64,000 bases of DNA from Oryzomonas sp. (GCA_031292255.1 JARLHN010000032.1:1-64000), one strand, 5' to 3'. Positions 32,713 through 42,657 are shown, counted from the first letter of the stretch. Translations and numbers: made by a program. Notes: generated by a model not told the origin, from the letters alone.

Positions 32713-34734
32713 TTAGACCGCCACCATGGCCATGCGATAGCAACGCAGGCACCTGTCTGCCTCGGCTTGCGCCGCGCTGTCGCTGAAGCCCAGCTCGACC
32801 TCGCTGTAGTTATTGAGGCTGGCCCGCTCTTTGCCGTGGACCTCTTTCTGGTGGGCACGCGCGGCCGAATCGAGCCATGCGACCTTCTCACCCTTGTCGT
32901 ATACGCCCAGGTAGGTCAACAGGTCGTCGAAGATGTCGTCTTCGGTGAGATAGGCCTTGCCTTCCTCCAGCCAGCGCTGGATGACCCGTGCGGCGCGGTG
33001 GGCGTTGCCGACGCAGGCCACCACGGTCAGGGGGCCGATCTCGGCGTCGCCGCCGGCAAAAACGCCGTCGCAATCGGTCATCAGCGAGCGTGAGAGCGGG
33101 TTGCCCATGCCGTCCTTGAGGTCCTTGCCGGCCGCATCCTTGAGCGGCAGGTACTTGGTGACCACGGTGTTCCACTTGGTGATGTCGATGCCCATGTCAG
33201 TGGGGATGAACCCCAGGTCGGGGTCCTGGCCGATGGCCGGGATGACCGTATCGCATTCGATGACGAATTCACTGCCCGGCATCGGTTCGGGACGGCGGCG
33301 GCCCGAGGCGTCGGGCTCTCCCAACGCCATGCGGACACACTCCACACCGGTTACCTCGCTCTTGTCGTTGACGATGATCCGGGTAGGAAGCACCTGGAAC
33401 TCGAACTTGACCCCCTCCTCGTCGGCGCCGTCCACCTCCCACACATCGGCCGGCATCTCCTTGCGGGAGCGGCGGTAGACCAGGTAGGAATCCTCGGCCC
33501 CCTCGCGCAGGGCGACCCGGACGCAGTCGATGGCGGTATTGCCCCCCCCGACCACAACGACCTTCTTGCCCATGCCGGTCGGCTTGCCCATATAGGCCTC
33601 GCGAAGGAAGTCGATCCCCCCCTTGAGGAAGCCCTTGTACCCCTTGTCCTCCCCTTCCACGCCCATGGGCTTGGAGCGGTGGGCACCGGGAGCTATGAAC
33701 ACGGAGTCATGTTTTTTCTTCAGTTCCGCCAGGGAGACGTCCGTGCCGATACGGCAGTTATAGACGATCTCGACCCCCAGGGACTGGATGATGTCGATGT
33801 CACGCTGAAGGACTGTTCGCGGCATGCGATAGGCCGGGATGCCGACCGCGATCATGCCGCCGCCGTAACCTTCCGGCAGAGCCTCATAGATAGTGCAGGG
33901 ATACCCTTCCAGTGCCAGGTAATAGGCGGCAGCAAGGCCGGCCGGGCCGGCACCTACGATGCCTACCGTCTTGCTCTTCTTCGGCTTGGTCTGCATGGGG
34001 GGCGTCAGCTTGTGCAGACGCTCATAATCCGAGGCAGACCGCTTGAGCACCATGATATTGATTGCCTCGTCCACGTTTTTGCGACGGCAGGCGGTCTCGC
34101 AGGGGTGCGGGCAAACCCGTCCGCAGACGGCTGGGAGCGGCATATTTTCGCGGATGGCGACCAGGGAATCGGAAAAGCGGAGGTTCTTGATCTCCTCGAT
34201 GTACCTGGGTATGTCGATATGGGACGGGCACTTGTCCATGCAGGGGGCGGTGATCTTGTGGATGTACCCGTCGAGGCTCTTGACCGCGCGGCGCTCGTGC
34301 AGGCGGGACACGAAGTCGGCGCGGTAATGCTGCACCGCGTCGAAGACCGGCACCGTGGCACTCTGGCAGAGGGTGCACTTGCAATTCCTGAGCAACTCCG
34401 CCAGGTCCCCGACCATATCCAGATCAGCCTCGGCAGCCTTGCCGGCCACCACGTTCTGCAATAAGTCCATGAGCACCTTGGTGCCCTTCTTGCCCGGCGT
34501 ACACTTGCCGCAACAGTACAAGGTCTGGACTCGTTTCATGTATTCGGCCGTCATGGCCGGAACATCTACGTCCTTATCGAACAGGATGATGCCGTCCCAC
34601 CCCATGAACGCCTTCAACGGACGCTCACCGTCAAAGGCCACCGGCAGCTTGAAGGCGACCGCCTGCGGTTCACCTGAAACATTCCTGTTGTCAACGACGT
34701 TTCTGCCCCACGTGGAAAAGACTACTGAAGCCAC
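32713..34734 (-). CDS. sfrB: SfrB-type NADPH:acceptor oxidoreductase beta subunit
   Basis: This is a 673-residue protein with three parts. The N-terminus resembles the NuoF C-terminal 4Fe-4S region (LYCCGKCTPGKKGTKVLMDL, about residue 88). A dihydropyrimidine-dehydrogenase/GltD-type FeS region follows (CMDKCPSHIDIPRY then CGRVCPHPCETACRR). The C-terminus carries FAD and NADPH folds (VGIVGAGPAGLAAAYYLA and KVVVVGGGNTAIDCVRVAL) and ends in a Cys-containing tail (CLRCYRM). It is the NADPH/FAD subunit partner of SfrA. The GTG at 34734 is chosen because GGAGG lies 5 bases before it. The longer ATG frame to 34785 has no SD. Confidence 0.85.
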   Translation of the reverse strand: MASVVFSTWGRNVVDNRNVSGEPQAVAFKLPVAFDGERPLKAFMGWDGIILFDKDVDVPAMTAEYMKRVQTLYCCGKCTPGKKGTKVLMDLLQNVVAGKAAEADLDMVGDLAELLRNCKCTLCQSATVPVFDAVQHYRADFVSRLHERRAVKSLDGYIHKITAPCMDKCPSHIDIPRYIEEIKNLRFSDSLVAIRENMPLPAVCGRVCPHPCETACRRKNVDEAINIMVLKRSASDYERLHKLTPPMQTKPKKSKTVGIVGAGPAGLAAAYYLALEGYPCTIYEALPEGYGGGMIAVGIPAYRMPRTVLQRDIDIIQSLGVEIVYNCRIGTDVSLAELKKKHDSVFIAPGAHRSKPMGVEGEDKGYKGFLKGGIDFLREAYMGKPTGMGKKVVVVGGGNTAIDCVRVALREGAEDSYLVYRRSRKEMPADVWEVDGADEEGVKFEFQVLPTRIIVNDKSEVTGVECVRMALGEPDASGRRRPEPMPGSEFVIECDTVIPAIGQDPDLGFIPTDMGIDITKWNTVVTKYLPLKDAAGKDLKDGMGNPLSRSLMTDCDGVFAGGDAEIGPLTVVACVGNAHRAARVIQRWLEEGKAYLTEDDIFDDLLTYLGVYDKGEKVAWLDSAARAHQKEVHGKERASLNNYSEVELGFSDSAAQAEADRCLRCYRMAMVAV

Positions 34735-34967
34735 TCGTACCTCCGAAAACCGGACCCCTTGAATCCAGGGGTTAAGCTCTTGCAATTATTGTCCAAATCT
34801 ACAATGAAAATGTGTATACAGTATGCATGAGTAGCATAATAATGTTCCAGAAATCAAGGGAAAAAAAATCTTTGCCTCCCCTTGCCTTTCAAGCGGTTTC
34901 ACCTTTGCGCCATTCTGTGCTATAGAGAGGTGACTGTCGGCACTTCACGCAACGGAAGGATATCGCC

Positions 34968-36098
34968 ATGACTTCTCTCGACAAAGCATTTCGATCTCTT
35001 TTTGAAACCAATATGGGCATTCGCGACAGCGAACGGGTCCTGGTATTCGGCGATACGATCCGGCCCGACGAAGCGATCTCCCCTGGCGACCGGGACCGGC
35101 GGTTGCGCCTGAATGCCACCGCCCGCCAGGCGGCGGCATTCGCGGAAAAAACTTATGGCAGCGGCGCTTTCGTGGAGTTCGCCGCCACTCCCGCCTCGGG
35201 CGCCGAGCCGCCCCGGGAACTCTGGCTGGCGACCTTCGGCGAGGAAACCATCGTTTTGTTGGAACAATCGGGATTGCTGGCAAAGCTCCTGGCAAAACAG
35301 GCCTCCCCCGATGAGATCGCCGCCGGCCGGGAGATCATCCTGGCCCGCAAAGAGGCAGTGGCGGACATCATCATCGCCCTTTCCAACAACTCCACCAGCC
35401 ACACCCGCTACCGCGCCCTGGCCTGCGACGCCGGCTCGCGTGTCGCCAGCCTGCCGCACTTCGACCCGGACATGTTCCACAGCTCCATGACCGTGGACTG
35501 GCAAACCCTGGCGGCCCGCACCGCCCGGTTGGTGGCAGCGGTCAACCGGGCGGAGTGGGTACGTGTCGCCTGCCCCAACGGCACCGACATGATGATCTGC
35601 AAGCAGGGACGTCAGGCCGGTGGCGACGATGGCCTGTTGACCGCTGCCGGCAGCTTCGGCAACCTGCCGGCCGGTGAGGCGTACCTGGCGCCGCTGGAGG
35701 GGAAAAGCCACGGCGTCATGGTGGTCGAGTGGGGCTCGACCTGCAAATTGGACGAACCGCTGCGGCTCTTCGTGGAGAACGGCAGCGTGGCAAGCATCGA
35801 AGGGACAGACCCGCTTCGCGCCAAGCTGGAAGCCAAATTCGCCGAGAACACCAACTGCCGCAATGTCGCCGAACTGGGCATCGGCACCAACGAAAAGGCC
35901 AGCCGGCCGGACAACGTGCTGGAGGCCGAGAAGATTCTCGGCACGATCCACATCGCCCTGGGGGACAACTCCGGCTTCGGCGGCCAGGTCAGCGCGCCCT
36001 TCCACGAGGATTACGTCTTTTACCGCCCCACCCTCACATTGGTCATGGCGGATGGCGGCGAGCAGGTCATCATTGATGACGGGCACATGCTTGTTTGA
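34968..36098 (+). CDS. M29-family aminopeptidase
   Basis: This is a 376-residue protein that matches the M29 thermophilic-type metallo-aminopeptidases, which use two metal ions and act in the cytoplasm on peptides. Family segments are GNLPAGEAYLAPLEG (about residue 230), NVAELGIGTNEKASRP (about 299), LGTIHIALGDNSGFGG and FHEDYVFYRPTLTL, which supply the Glu/His/Asp ligands. The SD is AAGGA. It is divergent from sfrB across a 233-base region containing the promoters of both. Confidence 0.85.
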   Translation: MTSLDKAFRSLFETNMGIRDSERVLVFGDTIRPDEAISPGDRDRRLRLNATARQAAAFAEKTYGSGAFVEFAATPASGAEPPRELWLATFGEETIVLLEQSGLLAKLLAKQASPDEIAAGREIILARKEAVADIIIALSNNSTSHTRYRALACDAGSRVASLPHFDPDMFHSSMTVDWQTLAARTARLVAAVNRAEWVRVACPNGTDMMICKQGRQAGGDDGLLTAAGSFGNLPAGEAYLAPLEGKSHGVMVVEWGSTCKLDEPLRLFVENGSVASIEGTDPLRAKLEAKFAENTNCRNVAELGIGTNEKASRPDNVLEAEKILGTIHIALGDNSGFGGQVSAPFHEDYVFYRPTLTLVMADGGEQVIIDDGHMLV

Positions 36099-36159
36099 TT
36101 CTTATTTGGTCCTCTGCGAGGTACGCACCCGATGGAGCCTGGAGCCTCAACCACGCCTG

Positions 36160-36196
36160 TGACGCACCATGCGCGGATGCTCGGCATGGTGCGTCA
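36160..36196. repeat. hairpin before mqnD
   Basis: A perfect 13-base inverted repeat (TGACGCACCATGC at 36160-36172 and its complement at 36184-36196) has an 11-base loop and no T-run. It may be a dispersed REP-like element or a leader structure. Confidence 0.6.
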
Positions 36197-36277
36197 TGGG
36201 CAACGACTGGCTCCGGCATGCCGCTCCATCGGCCATTCAGTCATCACGGATTCAGGTATCAACCATAAGGAGCCATT

Positions 36278-37111
36278 ATGACCACTTCCCTGACCCTCGG
36301 TTTTTCCCCCTGCCCCAACGACACCTTCATGTTCTACCCGCTCGTCCACGGCCTGGTGGACACCGTCGGCATCTCCTACAAGGAACGGCTGGAGGACGTG
36401 GAAACCCTCAACCAATTGGCCATCAAGGGAGAACTGGACGTCACCAAGGTCTCCTACCACGCTCTGGGGCATATCCGCGACAAATACGCCCTGCTCCGCT
36501 CGGGCAGCGCCCTGGGCCGGGGCTGCGGGCCACTGCTGGTGGCAAAGGACTCAATCGATCCATCCGGCCTGCGGGGCAGGACCATCGCCGTTCCGGGACA
36601 CCTCACCACGGCGCTGCTCCTGCTGCGCCTGTTCGACCCCGCCTTGAAGAACTTCGTGGTGATGCCCTTCAACGAGATCATGGATGCCGTTTTGATCGGC
36701 AACGTCGACGCCGGCGTGATCATCCACGAATCCCGCTTTACCTACCAGGGTTTCGGCCTGCACAAGATGCTCGACCTGGGCGAATGGTGGGAGAGGGAGA
36801 GCGGCTTGCCGATCCCCTTGGGCGGCATCGTTGCCAAACGTTCCCTGGGCGCGGTGACCATCGACGCCATCGAGCGCGCCCTGCGGGACGGGGTGGCCTA
36901 TTCCCGCGCCAATCCCGCCTCTGCGGCCCATTACATCCATGAGCACGCCCAGGAGATGAACGAAGACGTCTGCTCGGCTCACATCGGCCTGTACGTCAAC
37001 GATTTCTCCAGCGACCTGGGCGACGAGGGGGTCAAGGCCATTCAATGCCTTTTGGAGCGGGCGGAAAAAGCCGGCATCATCCCGGCCTCCACGGCGCCGC
37101 TCTTCATTTGA
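36278..37111 (+). CDS. mqnD: 1,4-dihydroxy-6-naphthoate synthase (futalosine pathway)
   Basis: This is a 277-residue MqnD, the late enzyme of the futalosine route to menaquinone that converts cyclic dehypoxanthinyl futalosine to 1,4-dihydroxy-6-naphthoate. The N-terminal FSPCPNDTFMFYPLVHG signature and VTKVSYHALGHI and NVDAGVIIHESRFTY segments fit the periplasmic-binding-protein-like fold of the family. The SD AAGGAG is well placed. mqnB lies 14 kb away in the same window, so the pathway genes are scattered. Confidence 0.92.
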   Translation: MTTSLTLGFSPCPNDTFMFYPLVHGLVDTVGISYKERLEDVETLNQLAIKGELDVTKVSYHALGHIRDKYALLRSGSALGRGCGPLLVAKDSIDPSGLRGRTIAVPGHLTTALLLLRLFDPALKNFVVMPFNEIMDAVLIGNVDAGVIIHESRFTYQGFGLHKMLDLGEWWERESGLPIPLGGIVAKRSLGAVTIDAIERALRDGVAYSRANPASAAHYIHEHAQEMNEDVCSAHIGLYVNDFSSDLGDEGVKAIQCLLERAEKAGIIPASTAPLFI

Positions 37112-37184
37112 TTCACCTCTTTACAAACAGCGTGAGCATGATTATCCTGCATCCGTAAAATTTCACCGTGCAGGAGGAACATGT

Positions 37185-37718
37185 ATGGCGGAAGAACAGA
37201 AGGAAAAATGGCAGGGGTGGCTGGCGCTCTCCATGGCCATCGTGGCGGTCATGGCCGCGCTGACCACGCTCTATATGGGGAAATACTCGTCCCGCGCCAT
37301 CATGGCCCAAGGACAGGAGAGCGATCAGTGGGCCTTTTACCAGGCCAAGGGCATCAAGCAGCACAGTTTTGAGATGAGCAAGAGGGCGCTGGAGTTGCAG
37401 TACCATTCCCAGAAGGGACTGCCGCCCCAGGTTGCCGCAGACTACGAGAAAACGCTCGCAAAATACGGCGAGGAGATCAAGCGCTACGACGGGGATAAAA
37501 AGGAGATCAAGGACAAGGCGGAGGGTCTCGCCAAAATAAAACTCAAGGCCCAGGAGATGAGCGGGAACTTCGCCTATGCCCTCATATTCCTCCAGATAGC
37601 CATAATGCTCTCATCCCTGGCCAGCCTGACCAAGCGGCACTACCTCTGGTACATCGCCCTGGGGTGCAACCTCGGCTGGCTGTACTTCTTTCTGGATGCC
37701 TGGATGCTTTTTAGTTGA
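37185..37718 (+). CDS. DUF4337-type membrane protein
   Basis: This 177-residue protein has one N-terminal membrane helix (about 12-31), a helical, lysine-rich middle (about 60-120) and two C-terminal helices (about 128-147 and 152-172). The layout and sequence fit the DUF4337 family of unknown function. The SD AGGAGG is 7-8 bases before the ATG at 37185. A strong bidirectional terminator follows. Confidence 0.75.
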   Translation: MAEEQKEKWQGWLALSMAIVAVMAALTTLYMGKYSSRAIMAQGQESDQWAFYQAKGIKQHSFEMSKRALELQYHSQKGLPPQVAADYEKTLAKYGEEIKRYDGDKKEIKDKAEGLAKIKLKAQEMSGNFAYALIFLQIAIMLSSLASLTKRHYLWYIALGCNLGWLYFFLDAWMLFS

Positions 37719-37740
37719 CCGCGTCTCCTCCCCGGCGCAG

Positions 37741-37771
37741 AAAAGGCCGTCCGGTCTTCGGGCGGCCTTTT
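37741..37771. terminator. bidirectional terminator between DUF4337 gene and nuoN
   Basis: A 13-base stem (37741-37753 and 37759-37771, one G-T pair) with loop GTCTT has A-run and T-run ends on both sides, so it can terminate both convergent transcripts. Confidence 0.88.
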
Positions 37772-37790
37772 CCCATTTATTGCCGGTCTC

Positions 37791-39188
37791 TCACCCCATA
37801 ATCCGTGCCAGCAGGTCGAGTAGCGGGGAGGGGTAGACTCCCATGACAACCGTTACCAGGGTAGGAATGGCCAGTGCCAATGCTTCGGAACCCGTAAGCC
37901 GCCGGGCCGCCGCTTCCGCCCCGTCAACGGGCCGCATATAGAGCGCGACCACCACCCGCAGATAGAAGAATACCGCCACCAGTGCCGTGAGGACGCCGAC
38001 CATGGCCAAGGCGATTTCGCCCGCCCGCAGCGCAGCGCTGAAGACCGCAAACTTGGCCATGAAACCGGCCGCCGGGGGGATACCGGCCAAGGAGAACAAC
38101 GCCACTGCCAGGACCGCTCCGGCCAGCGGATTGCGGTACCCCAGGCCGCGGTACTGCTCGATTGCGTCCCGATCCGATCCATCCGACAGAATGGACACCG
38201 CGCCGAAGGAGGCCAACCCTGCTGCCGCATAGGCCACGACGTAGAAGATCGCGGCCCGCCCCCCACCGGCCGGCAGGGCCACAAAGGCCAGGGCAACGTA
38301 CCCCATCTGTGCCACCGACGACCAGGCCAGCAGGCGCTTGATGCTGGTCTGCACCAGCGCCGCCAGGTTGCCGCAGACCATGGTGGCGAGCGACAGGCAC
38401 CAGAGGATGTCGTGACCGCCGCGCCATCCGGCCATAAGCGGCAGGATGAGGAGCACGGCCGCAACCGAGGCCCCCTTGGATGCGGTGGAGAGCAGCGCCG
38501 TCACCGGGGCAGGTGCTCCCTGGTACACATCAGGCGTCCAAAGATGGGCAGGGACCAGGGAGAGCTTGAAGGCCAATCCCACGAGGATCAGGCAGACACC
38601 AGCCAGGAACAGCGGCTCAAGGGAAGCGGGTTGCCGAGCCAGCTCAGACAGCCTGAGCGTCCCGCGGCTGCAATAGACCAGGGCGATCCCCATGGCCAGG
38701 ACAGCCGCCGACAGGGTGCCGTTGAGAAGGTACTTCAGCCCCGCCTCCCCTCCCCGGACCGAATCCCGCTCAATGGCGACCAGAAGGTAAAAGGCGAATG
38801 TAAATGCCTCCAGGCCGAGGAACAGCATCAGCAGGTCGCTGGCGGCGCAGGCCGCACCCATTCCGGCCAGGGCGAAAAGGAGGGTAGCCGGATACTCCTC
38901 CCCCACGATGCCGCGCCTTTTATTATAGCCGGTGGCCATCAGCAGGGCCACCAGACCGGCACTGTCGAGAAAGACGGCAAAGAAACGGGCAAAGGGGGTA
39001 ATGGCAAGGCCCGGCATGACGACTGTTGCGGGCACGGCAATCGTCCACGCGAGGGCAGAGACAACCACAGTGATGGCAAGCCCGTACAGGTAGCCGCCCG
39101 GACGCACCGCGCCGGCCAGCAATACCAGCACACTGCCGCCGGCCAGGATAATCAGAGGCATGAGTGCCATCATGTCGGCCTTAGTCAT
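37791..39188 (-). CDS. nuoN: NADH-quinone oxidoreductase subunit N
   Basis: This is a 465-residue antiporter-like membrane subunit of complex I with about 14 helices. Family segments include GLEAFTFAFYLLVAIER, KYLLNGTLSAAVLAMG, FKLSLVPAHLWTPDVYQGAPAP with the conserved Lys/His region, and LLAWSSVAQMGYVAL. The ATG at 39188 overlaps the nuoM stop by four bases. It is the last gene of the nuo unit and ends before the bidirectional terminator. Confidence 0.93.
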   Translation of the reverse strand: MTKADMMALMPLIILAGGSVLVLLAGAVRPGGYLYGLAITVVVSALAWTIAVPATVVMPGLAITPFARFFAVFLDSAGLVALLMATGYNKRRGIVGEEYPATLLFALAGMGAACAASDLLMLFLGLEAFTFAFYLLVAIERDSVRGGEAGLKYLLNGTLSAAVLAMGIALVYCSRGTLRLSELARQPASLEPLFLAGVCLILVGLAFKLSLVPAHLWTPDVYQGAPAPVTALLSTASKGASVAAVLLILPLMAGWRGGHDILWCLSLATMVCGNLAALVQTSIKRLLAWSSVAQMGYVALAFVALPAGGGRAAIFYVVAYAAAGLASFGAVSILSDGSDRDAIEQYRGLGYRNPLAGAVLAVALFSLAGIPPAAGFMAKFAVFSAALRAGEIALAMVGVLTALVAVFFYLRVVVALYMRPVDGAEAAARRLTGSEALALAIPTLVTVVMGVYPSPLLDLLARIMG

Positions 39189-40678
39189 GGCACTCCCCCC
39201 GTCAGAAGCCGCACCGGCCCATGGATCAGCTCCAGAAGCGGCGCGGGGTGCACCCCCATCCACACCACCAGCAGGGCCAACACGGCCAGAACGCAAATTT
39301 CCCGGCGATCCAGATCCGCCAGCGGCAAGGGCCGGCGTTCCACCTGGAAGACCACCTCCTGCACCAGCCGCACCATGTAGACCAGGGTCAGGACGATGCC
39401 GACGAAGGCCAGACCCGCCGCCAGCGGTGCCTTGGTAAAGGTGCCGGCCAGCACAAGGAACTCGCCCACGAAATTGTTCAGTCCCGGCAGGCCGACCGAG
39501 GCCATGGAGAAGATCAGAAAGAAGAACGACCAGAGCGGGATCTTGCCCCACAACCCGCCGAAAGCGCCGATCTCCCTGGTGTGCGCCCGCTCGTCCAGCA
39601 TCCCGACCATGGCGAACAGTGCACCAGTGGTCACCCCGTGGTTGGCCATCTGAATGATGGAGCCGGACAGGGCCACCGGCTCCCAGGCGGCGATGCCGAT
39701 GGCCACGTACCCCATGTGGCCGATGCTGGAATAGGCGATCAGTCGCTTCATGTCCTCCTGGGCAAAGGCCACCAGCGAGGCGTAAATGATGCCGGCGATG
39801 GCCAGGGTGTAGATCAGGGGCGTCAAGGTCTGGGCCGCCTGGGGGAAGAGCGGGTAGCCGAAGCGGATCAGGCCGTAGCTCCCGGTCTTGAGCAGAAGCC
39901 CGGCCAGGATCACGCTCCCCGCGGTGGGGGCGTCGGTGTGTGCATCCGGCAGCCAGGTGTGCAACGGAAAGAGCGGGAACTTGATGGCAAAGGCCAGGAA
40001 AAAGGCGGCGAACAGCCAGAGCTGGGTGCCGGCAGGCAGGGGGGTCGCGATCAGCTCAAACAGCCCGAAGGTGGTCACGCCGCTCTGGCGGGCATGGAGC
40101 AGGTGCAGGGCGATGATCGCCAGGAGCATCAAGAGCGAGCCGAACATGGTGAAGAGGAAGAACTTGACCGTGGAGTAGATGCGCCGGCCATGCCCCCAGA
40201 TGCCGATCAGGAAGAACATGGGGATCAGCATCACCTCCCAGAACAGGTAGAACAAGGCCAGGTCCAGCGCCAGGAAGACCCCCATGATGCCGGTTTCCAT
40301 GGCCAGGAGCAGCGCCAGGAACAGGCCGACCTTTTCGCCGACGGCCCGCCATGACACCGCCAAGGCGATGCAGAAGCTGAAGGCGGTCAGCATGACCATC
40401 AGGAGCGATAGGCCGTCCAGGCCCAGGGTGTAGCGGATGCCGAAAGCGGAGATCCAGGGGGCGTCCTCCACCAGCAGGTAACCGGGCAGGGCCGGTTTCA
40501 GCGCCGCCAGCCCCTGCCACGATGCGTACAGCCATAGCGCCAGCAAAAGCTCCCCGCTCATCACGCCCAGGGCCAGCGACCGTGCGGCCGCGGGGCACTT
40601 CCAGGCCGGCAGCATCAGCAGGCAGCCCGCCAGAGGGAAGAAGACCAAAACGGTGAGCAGGTGCAGGTCGGCCATCAT
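39185..40678 (-). CDS. nuoM: NADH-quinone oxidoreductase subunit M
   Basis: This is a 497-residue antiporter-like complex I subunit. Motifs are LALFYLFWEVMLIPMFFLIG with the conserved Glu, IKFPLFPLHTWLPDAHTDAPTAGSV and KRLIAYSSIGHMGYVAIG. The start at 40678 (or the adjacent ATG at 40675) overlaps the nuoL stop, indicating coupled translation. Proton translocation in the membrane arm is its established role. Confidence 0.95.
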   Translation of the reverse strand: MMADLHLLTVLVFFPLAGCLLMLPAWKCPAAARSLALGVMSGELLLALWLYASWQGLAALKPALPGYLLVEDAPWISAFGIRYTLGLDGLSLLMVMLTAFSFCIALAVSWRAVGEKVGLFLALLLAMETGIMGVFLALDLALFYLFWEVMLIPMFFLIGIWGHGRRIYSTVKFFLFTMFGSLLMLLAIIALHLLHARQSGVTTFGLFELIATPLPAGTQLWLFAAFFLAFAIKFPLFPLHTWLPDAHTDAPTAGSVILAGLLLKTGSYGLIRFGYPLFPQAAQTLTPLIYTLAIAGIIYASLVAFAQEDMKRLIAYSSIGHMGYVAIGIAAWEPVALSGSIIQMANHGVTTGALFAMVGMLDERAHTREIGAFGGLWGKIPLWSFFFLIFSMASVGLPGLNNFVGEFLVLAGTFTKAPLAAGLAFVGIVLTLVYMVRLVQEVVFQVERRPLPLADLDRREICVLAVLALLVVWMGVHPAPLLELIHGPVRLLTGGVP

Positions 40679-42657
40679 GGCAGCGTCACCCAAACAAGAT
40701 AAGCCAGTACCACGCACACCCCGCCTGCCAGTCCGAACAGGGATGTGGCCACCCGGCCGGTGCACCAGCCGGCAGGCAACCCGCCCAGGCGGGCAATGAA
40801 ACGGGCCAAACCGTCCAACGCGCCGTCGATGCCTGCCTCATCCCCTTGTTTCCAGAAAAAACGCGCCACGTATTTGAACGGGTTTATGATCAGCGCCCCG
40901 TAAAGGTTGTCCAGGCGCCAGCCGTTCAGCAGGAACCCGGCGCCGGGAAGCCCTGCCTCCTCGCGGGCCAGGGCTTCGGCCCGGCGGCTGCCGGTGTAGC
41001 GGAACCACGCCAGCCCAAGTCCCGTCAGGCTGAGAATGGCGGCGACGATCTGCAGGACGATCTCCCCGCCCTGGGATGCCTTCTCACCCCCGCCAAAACC
41101 GGGGATGGAACCGAGGAAACCGTCAAGAATACCCTGATGCCCCAGGTAGGAGGGAAGATTCAGCATGCCGCCGCACAGGCCCAGCAGGGCCAGCGGGACA
41201 AGCGCGAGGGTCATGATCTTCGGGAGTTCCAAGTGTTCCCCCTCCCTTGACGGGAGGGGGTGAGGGGGTGGGTGAAGTATATTGGCGGCGGAGTTGTCGC
41301 TTCCCCCCCTCCCTAACCCTCCCCCGCCAGGGGGGAGGGGATTTTTTTGTTCTCCGTGAAAAACCACGAAGACCATGCGGAAGGTATAAAAAGAGGTCAG
41401 AAATGCCGTAATGAGGCCCAGCAGCAGCAGACCGCCGTACAGGGGACCACCCTGGGCGGCCACCCCTGCCAGGATGGCGTCCTTGCTGAAGAAACCGCCG
41501 GTCAGGGGAAACCCGGCCAGGCAGAGCGCACCAGCCAAAAACGGCCAGTAGACAGCAGGCAGCTTTGCCCTGAGCCCACCCATGCGGAAGATGTCCTGCC
41601 GGTGGTGCAGGGCGGTGATGGCGCAGCCCGCCCCCAGGAACAGCAGCGCCTTGAAGAAGGCGTGGGTAAGCAGGTGGAAGGCGGCGCCGGTCAGTGCCCC
41701 GGCCCCCACGCCGAGCACCATGTAGCCGATCTGGCTGATGGTCGAGTACGCCAGGATGCGCTTCAGGTCGCGCTGGCAGCAGGCGCAGGTGGCGGCATAG
41801 AAGGCGGTGATGCCGCCGGTCAGGGCGATGGCGGCCCGCACCGTCCCGGAGCCGCCGATCAGCGGGAACATGCGCGCCAGCAGGTAGACCCCGGCCGTGA
41901 CCATGGTGGCGGCGTGGATCTGGGCCGAGACCGGCGTGGGACCGGCCATGGCGTCCGGGAGCCAGACGGACAGCGGCAACTGGGCCGATTTTCCGGAAGC
42001 TCCGGCCAGCAACAGCAGGCCGAGGGTCGTGACGACGGCCGCGGGGATGAGCGTGCCCATGGTGTTCAAATGGGTTATGGAGACGGAGCCCGAGAGTTGG
42101 TACATCCAGACGATGGCGATACCGAAGGCGGTGTCGCCGATGCGGGTGGTAATGAAGGCCTTGCGCCCGGCGGTGGCATTCTGCTCCTCCGTGTACCAGA
42201 AGCCGATCAGGGCGTAGGAGCAGAAGCCGACCCCCTCCCACCCCAGGTAGAGGAGCGGCAGGTTTTCGGCCAGCACCAGCACCAGCATGGCGAAAACAAA
42301 GATGTTCAGCAGGGCAAAGTAGCGGGCATGGGCCGGGTCGTCCTGCATGTAGCCCACTGAGTAGAGATGGATCAGGCCGCAGACAAAAGTGATCATCAGG
42401 GTCAGCGACAGGGAGAGTTGGTCCAGGTACAGGGCAATGGGAGCCTGGAATTCGAAAGCGGCCAGCCAAGAGCCGAACTCCACCCGCACCGGGCCGTTGA
42501 AGCCGGCAAAGGCCAGCACGGCGCAGGCGAACGCGCTCCAGATCACTCCGCAGGCCACCACCTCGCCCACGCGGCGCGGCAGCGTCCGGCCGAGCAGGGC
42601 GTTGAAAATGCCGCCCATGAGCGGCAACAGGAGTATGAAGGCGAGGTAGAGTTTCAT
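40675..42657 (-). CDS. nuoL: NADH-quinone oxidoreductase subunit L with repeat insertion
   Basis: This is a 660-residue complex I membrane subunit that includes the long lateral helix region at the C-terminus. Motifs are LLYLGWEGVGFCSYALIGFWY, GKSAQLPLSVWLPDAMAGPTPVSA and LKRILAYSTISQIGYMVLG. Residues about 438-477 are Pro/Gly/Arg-rich and foreign in look (NPLPPGGGGLGRGG, then PPPHPLPSREGE). Their DNA (41227-41345) is a composite of two GC-rich palindromes also found between genes, inserted without breaking the frame. The insertion lies in a loop after the segment FRMVFVVFHGEQ. The SD AAGG precedes the ATG. Confidence 0.94.
   Translation of the reverse strand: MKLYLAFILLLPLMGGIFNALLGRTLPRRVGEVVACGVIWSAFACAVLAFAGFNGPVRVEFGSWLAAFEFQAPIALYLDQLSLSLTLMITFVCGLIHLYSVGYMQDDPAHARYFALLNIFVFAMLVLVLAENLPLLYLGWEGVGFCSYALIGFWYTEEQNATAGRKAFITTRIGDTAFGIAIVWMYQLSGSVSITHLNTMGTLIPAAVVTTLGLLLLAGASGKSAQLPLSVWLPDAMAGPTPVSAQIHAATMVTAGVYLLARMFPLIGGSGTVRAAIALTGGITAFYAATCACCQRDLKRILAYSTISQIGYMVLGVGAGALTGAAFHLLTHAFFKALLFLGAGCAITALHHRQDIFRMGGLRAKLPAVYWPFLAGALCLAGFPLTGGFFSKDAILAGVAAQGGPLYGGLLLLGLITAFLTSFYTFRMVFVVFHGEQKNPLPPGGGGLGRGGSDNSAANILHPPPHPLPSREGEHLELPKIMTLALVPLALLGLCGGMLNLPSYLGHQGILDGFLGSIPGFGGGEKASQGGEIVLQIVAAILSLTGLGLAWFRYTGSRRAEALAREEAGLPGAGFLLNGWRLDNLYGALIINPFKYVARFFWKQGDEAGIDGALDGLARFIARLGGLPAGWCTGRVATSLFGLAGGVCVVLAYLVWVTLP
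41227..41345. repeat. composite GC-rich palindromic element inside nuoL
   Basis: Two inverted repeats (CCCCCTCCC-TTGAC-GGGAGGGGG at about 41228-41250 and a related one at about 41308-41341) are separated by about 60 bases. The intergenic relatives at 21027-21049 and 42688-42710 share the arms. The length keeps the nuoL frame open. Confidence 0.75.
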
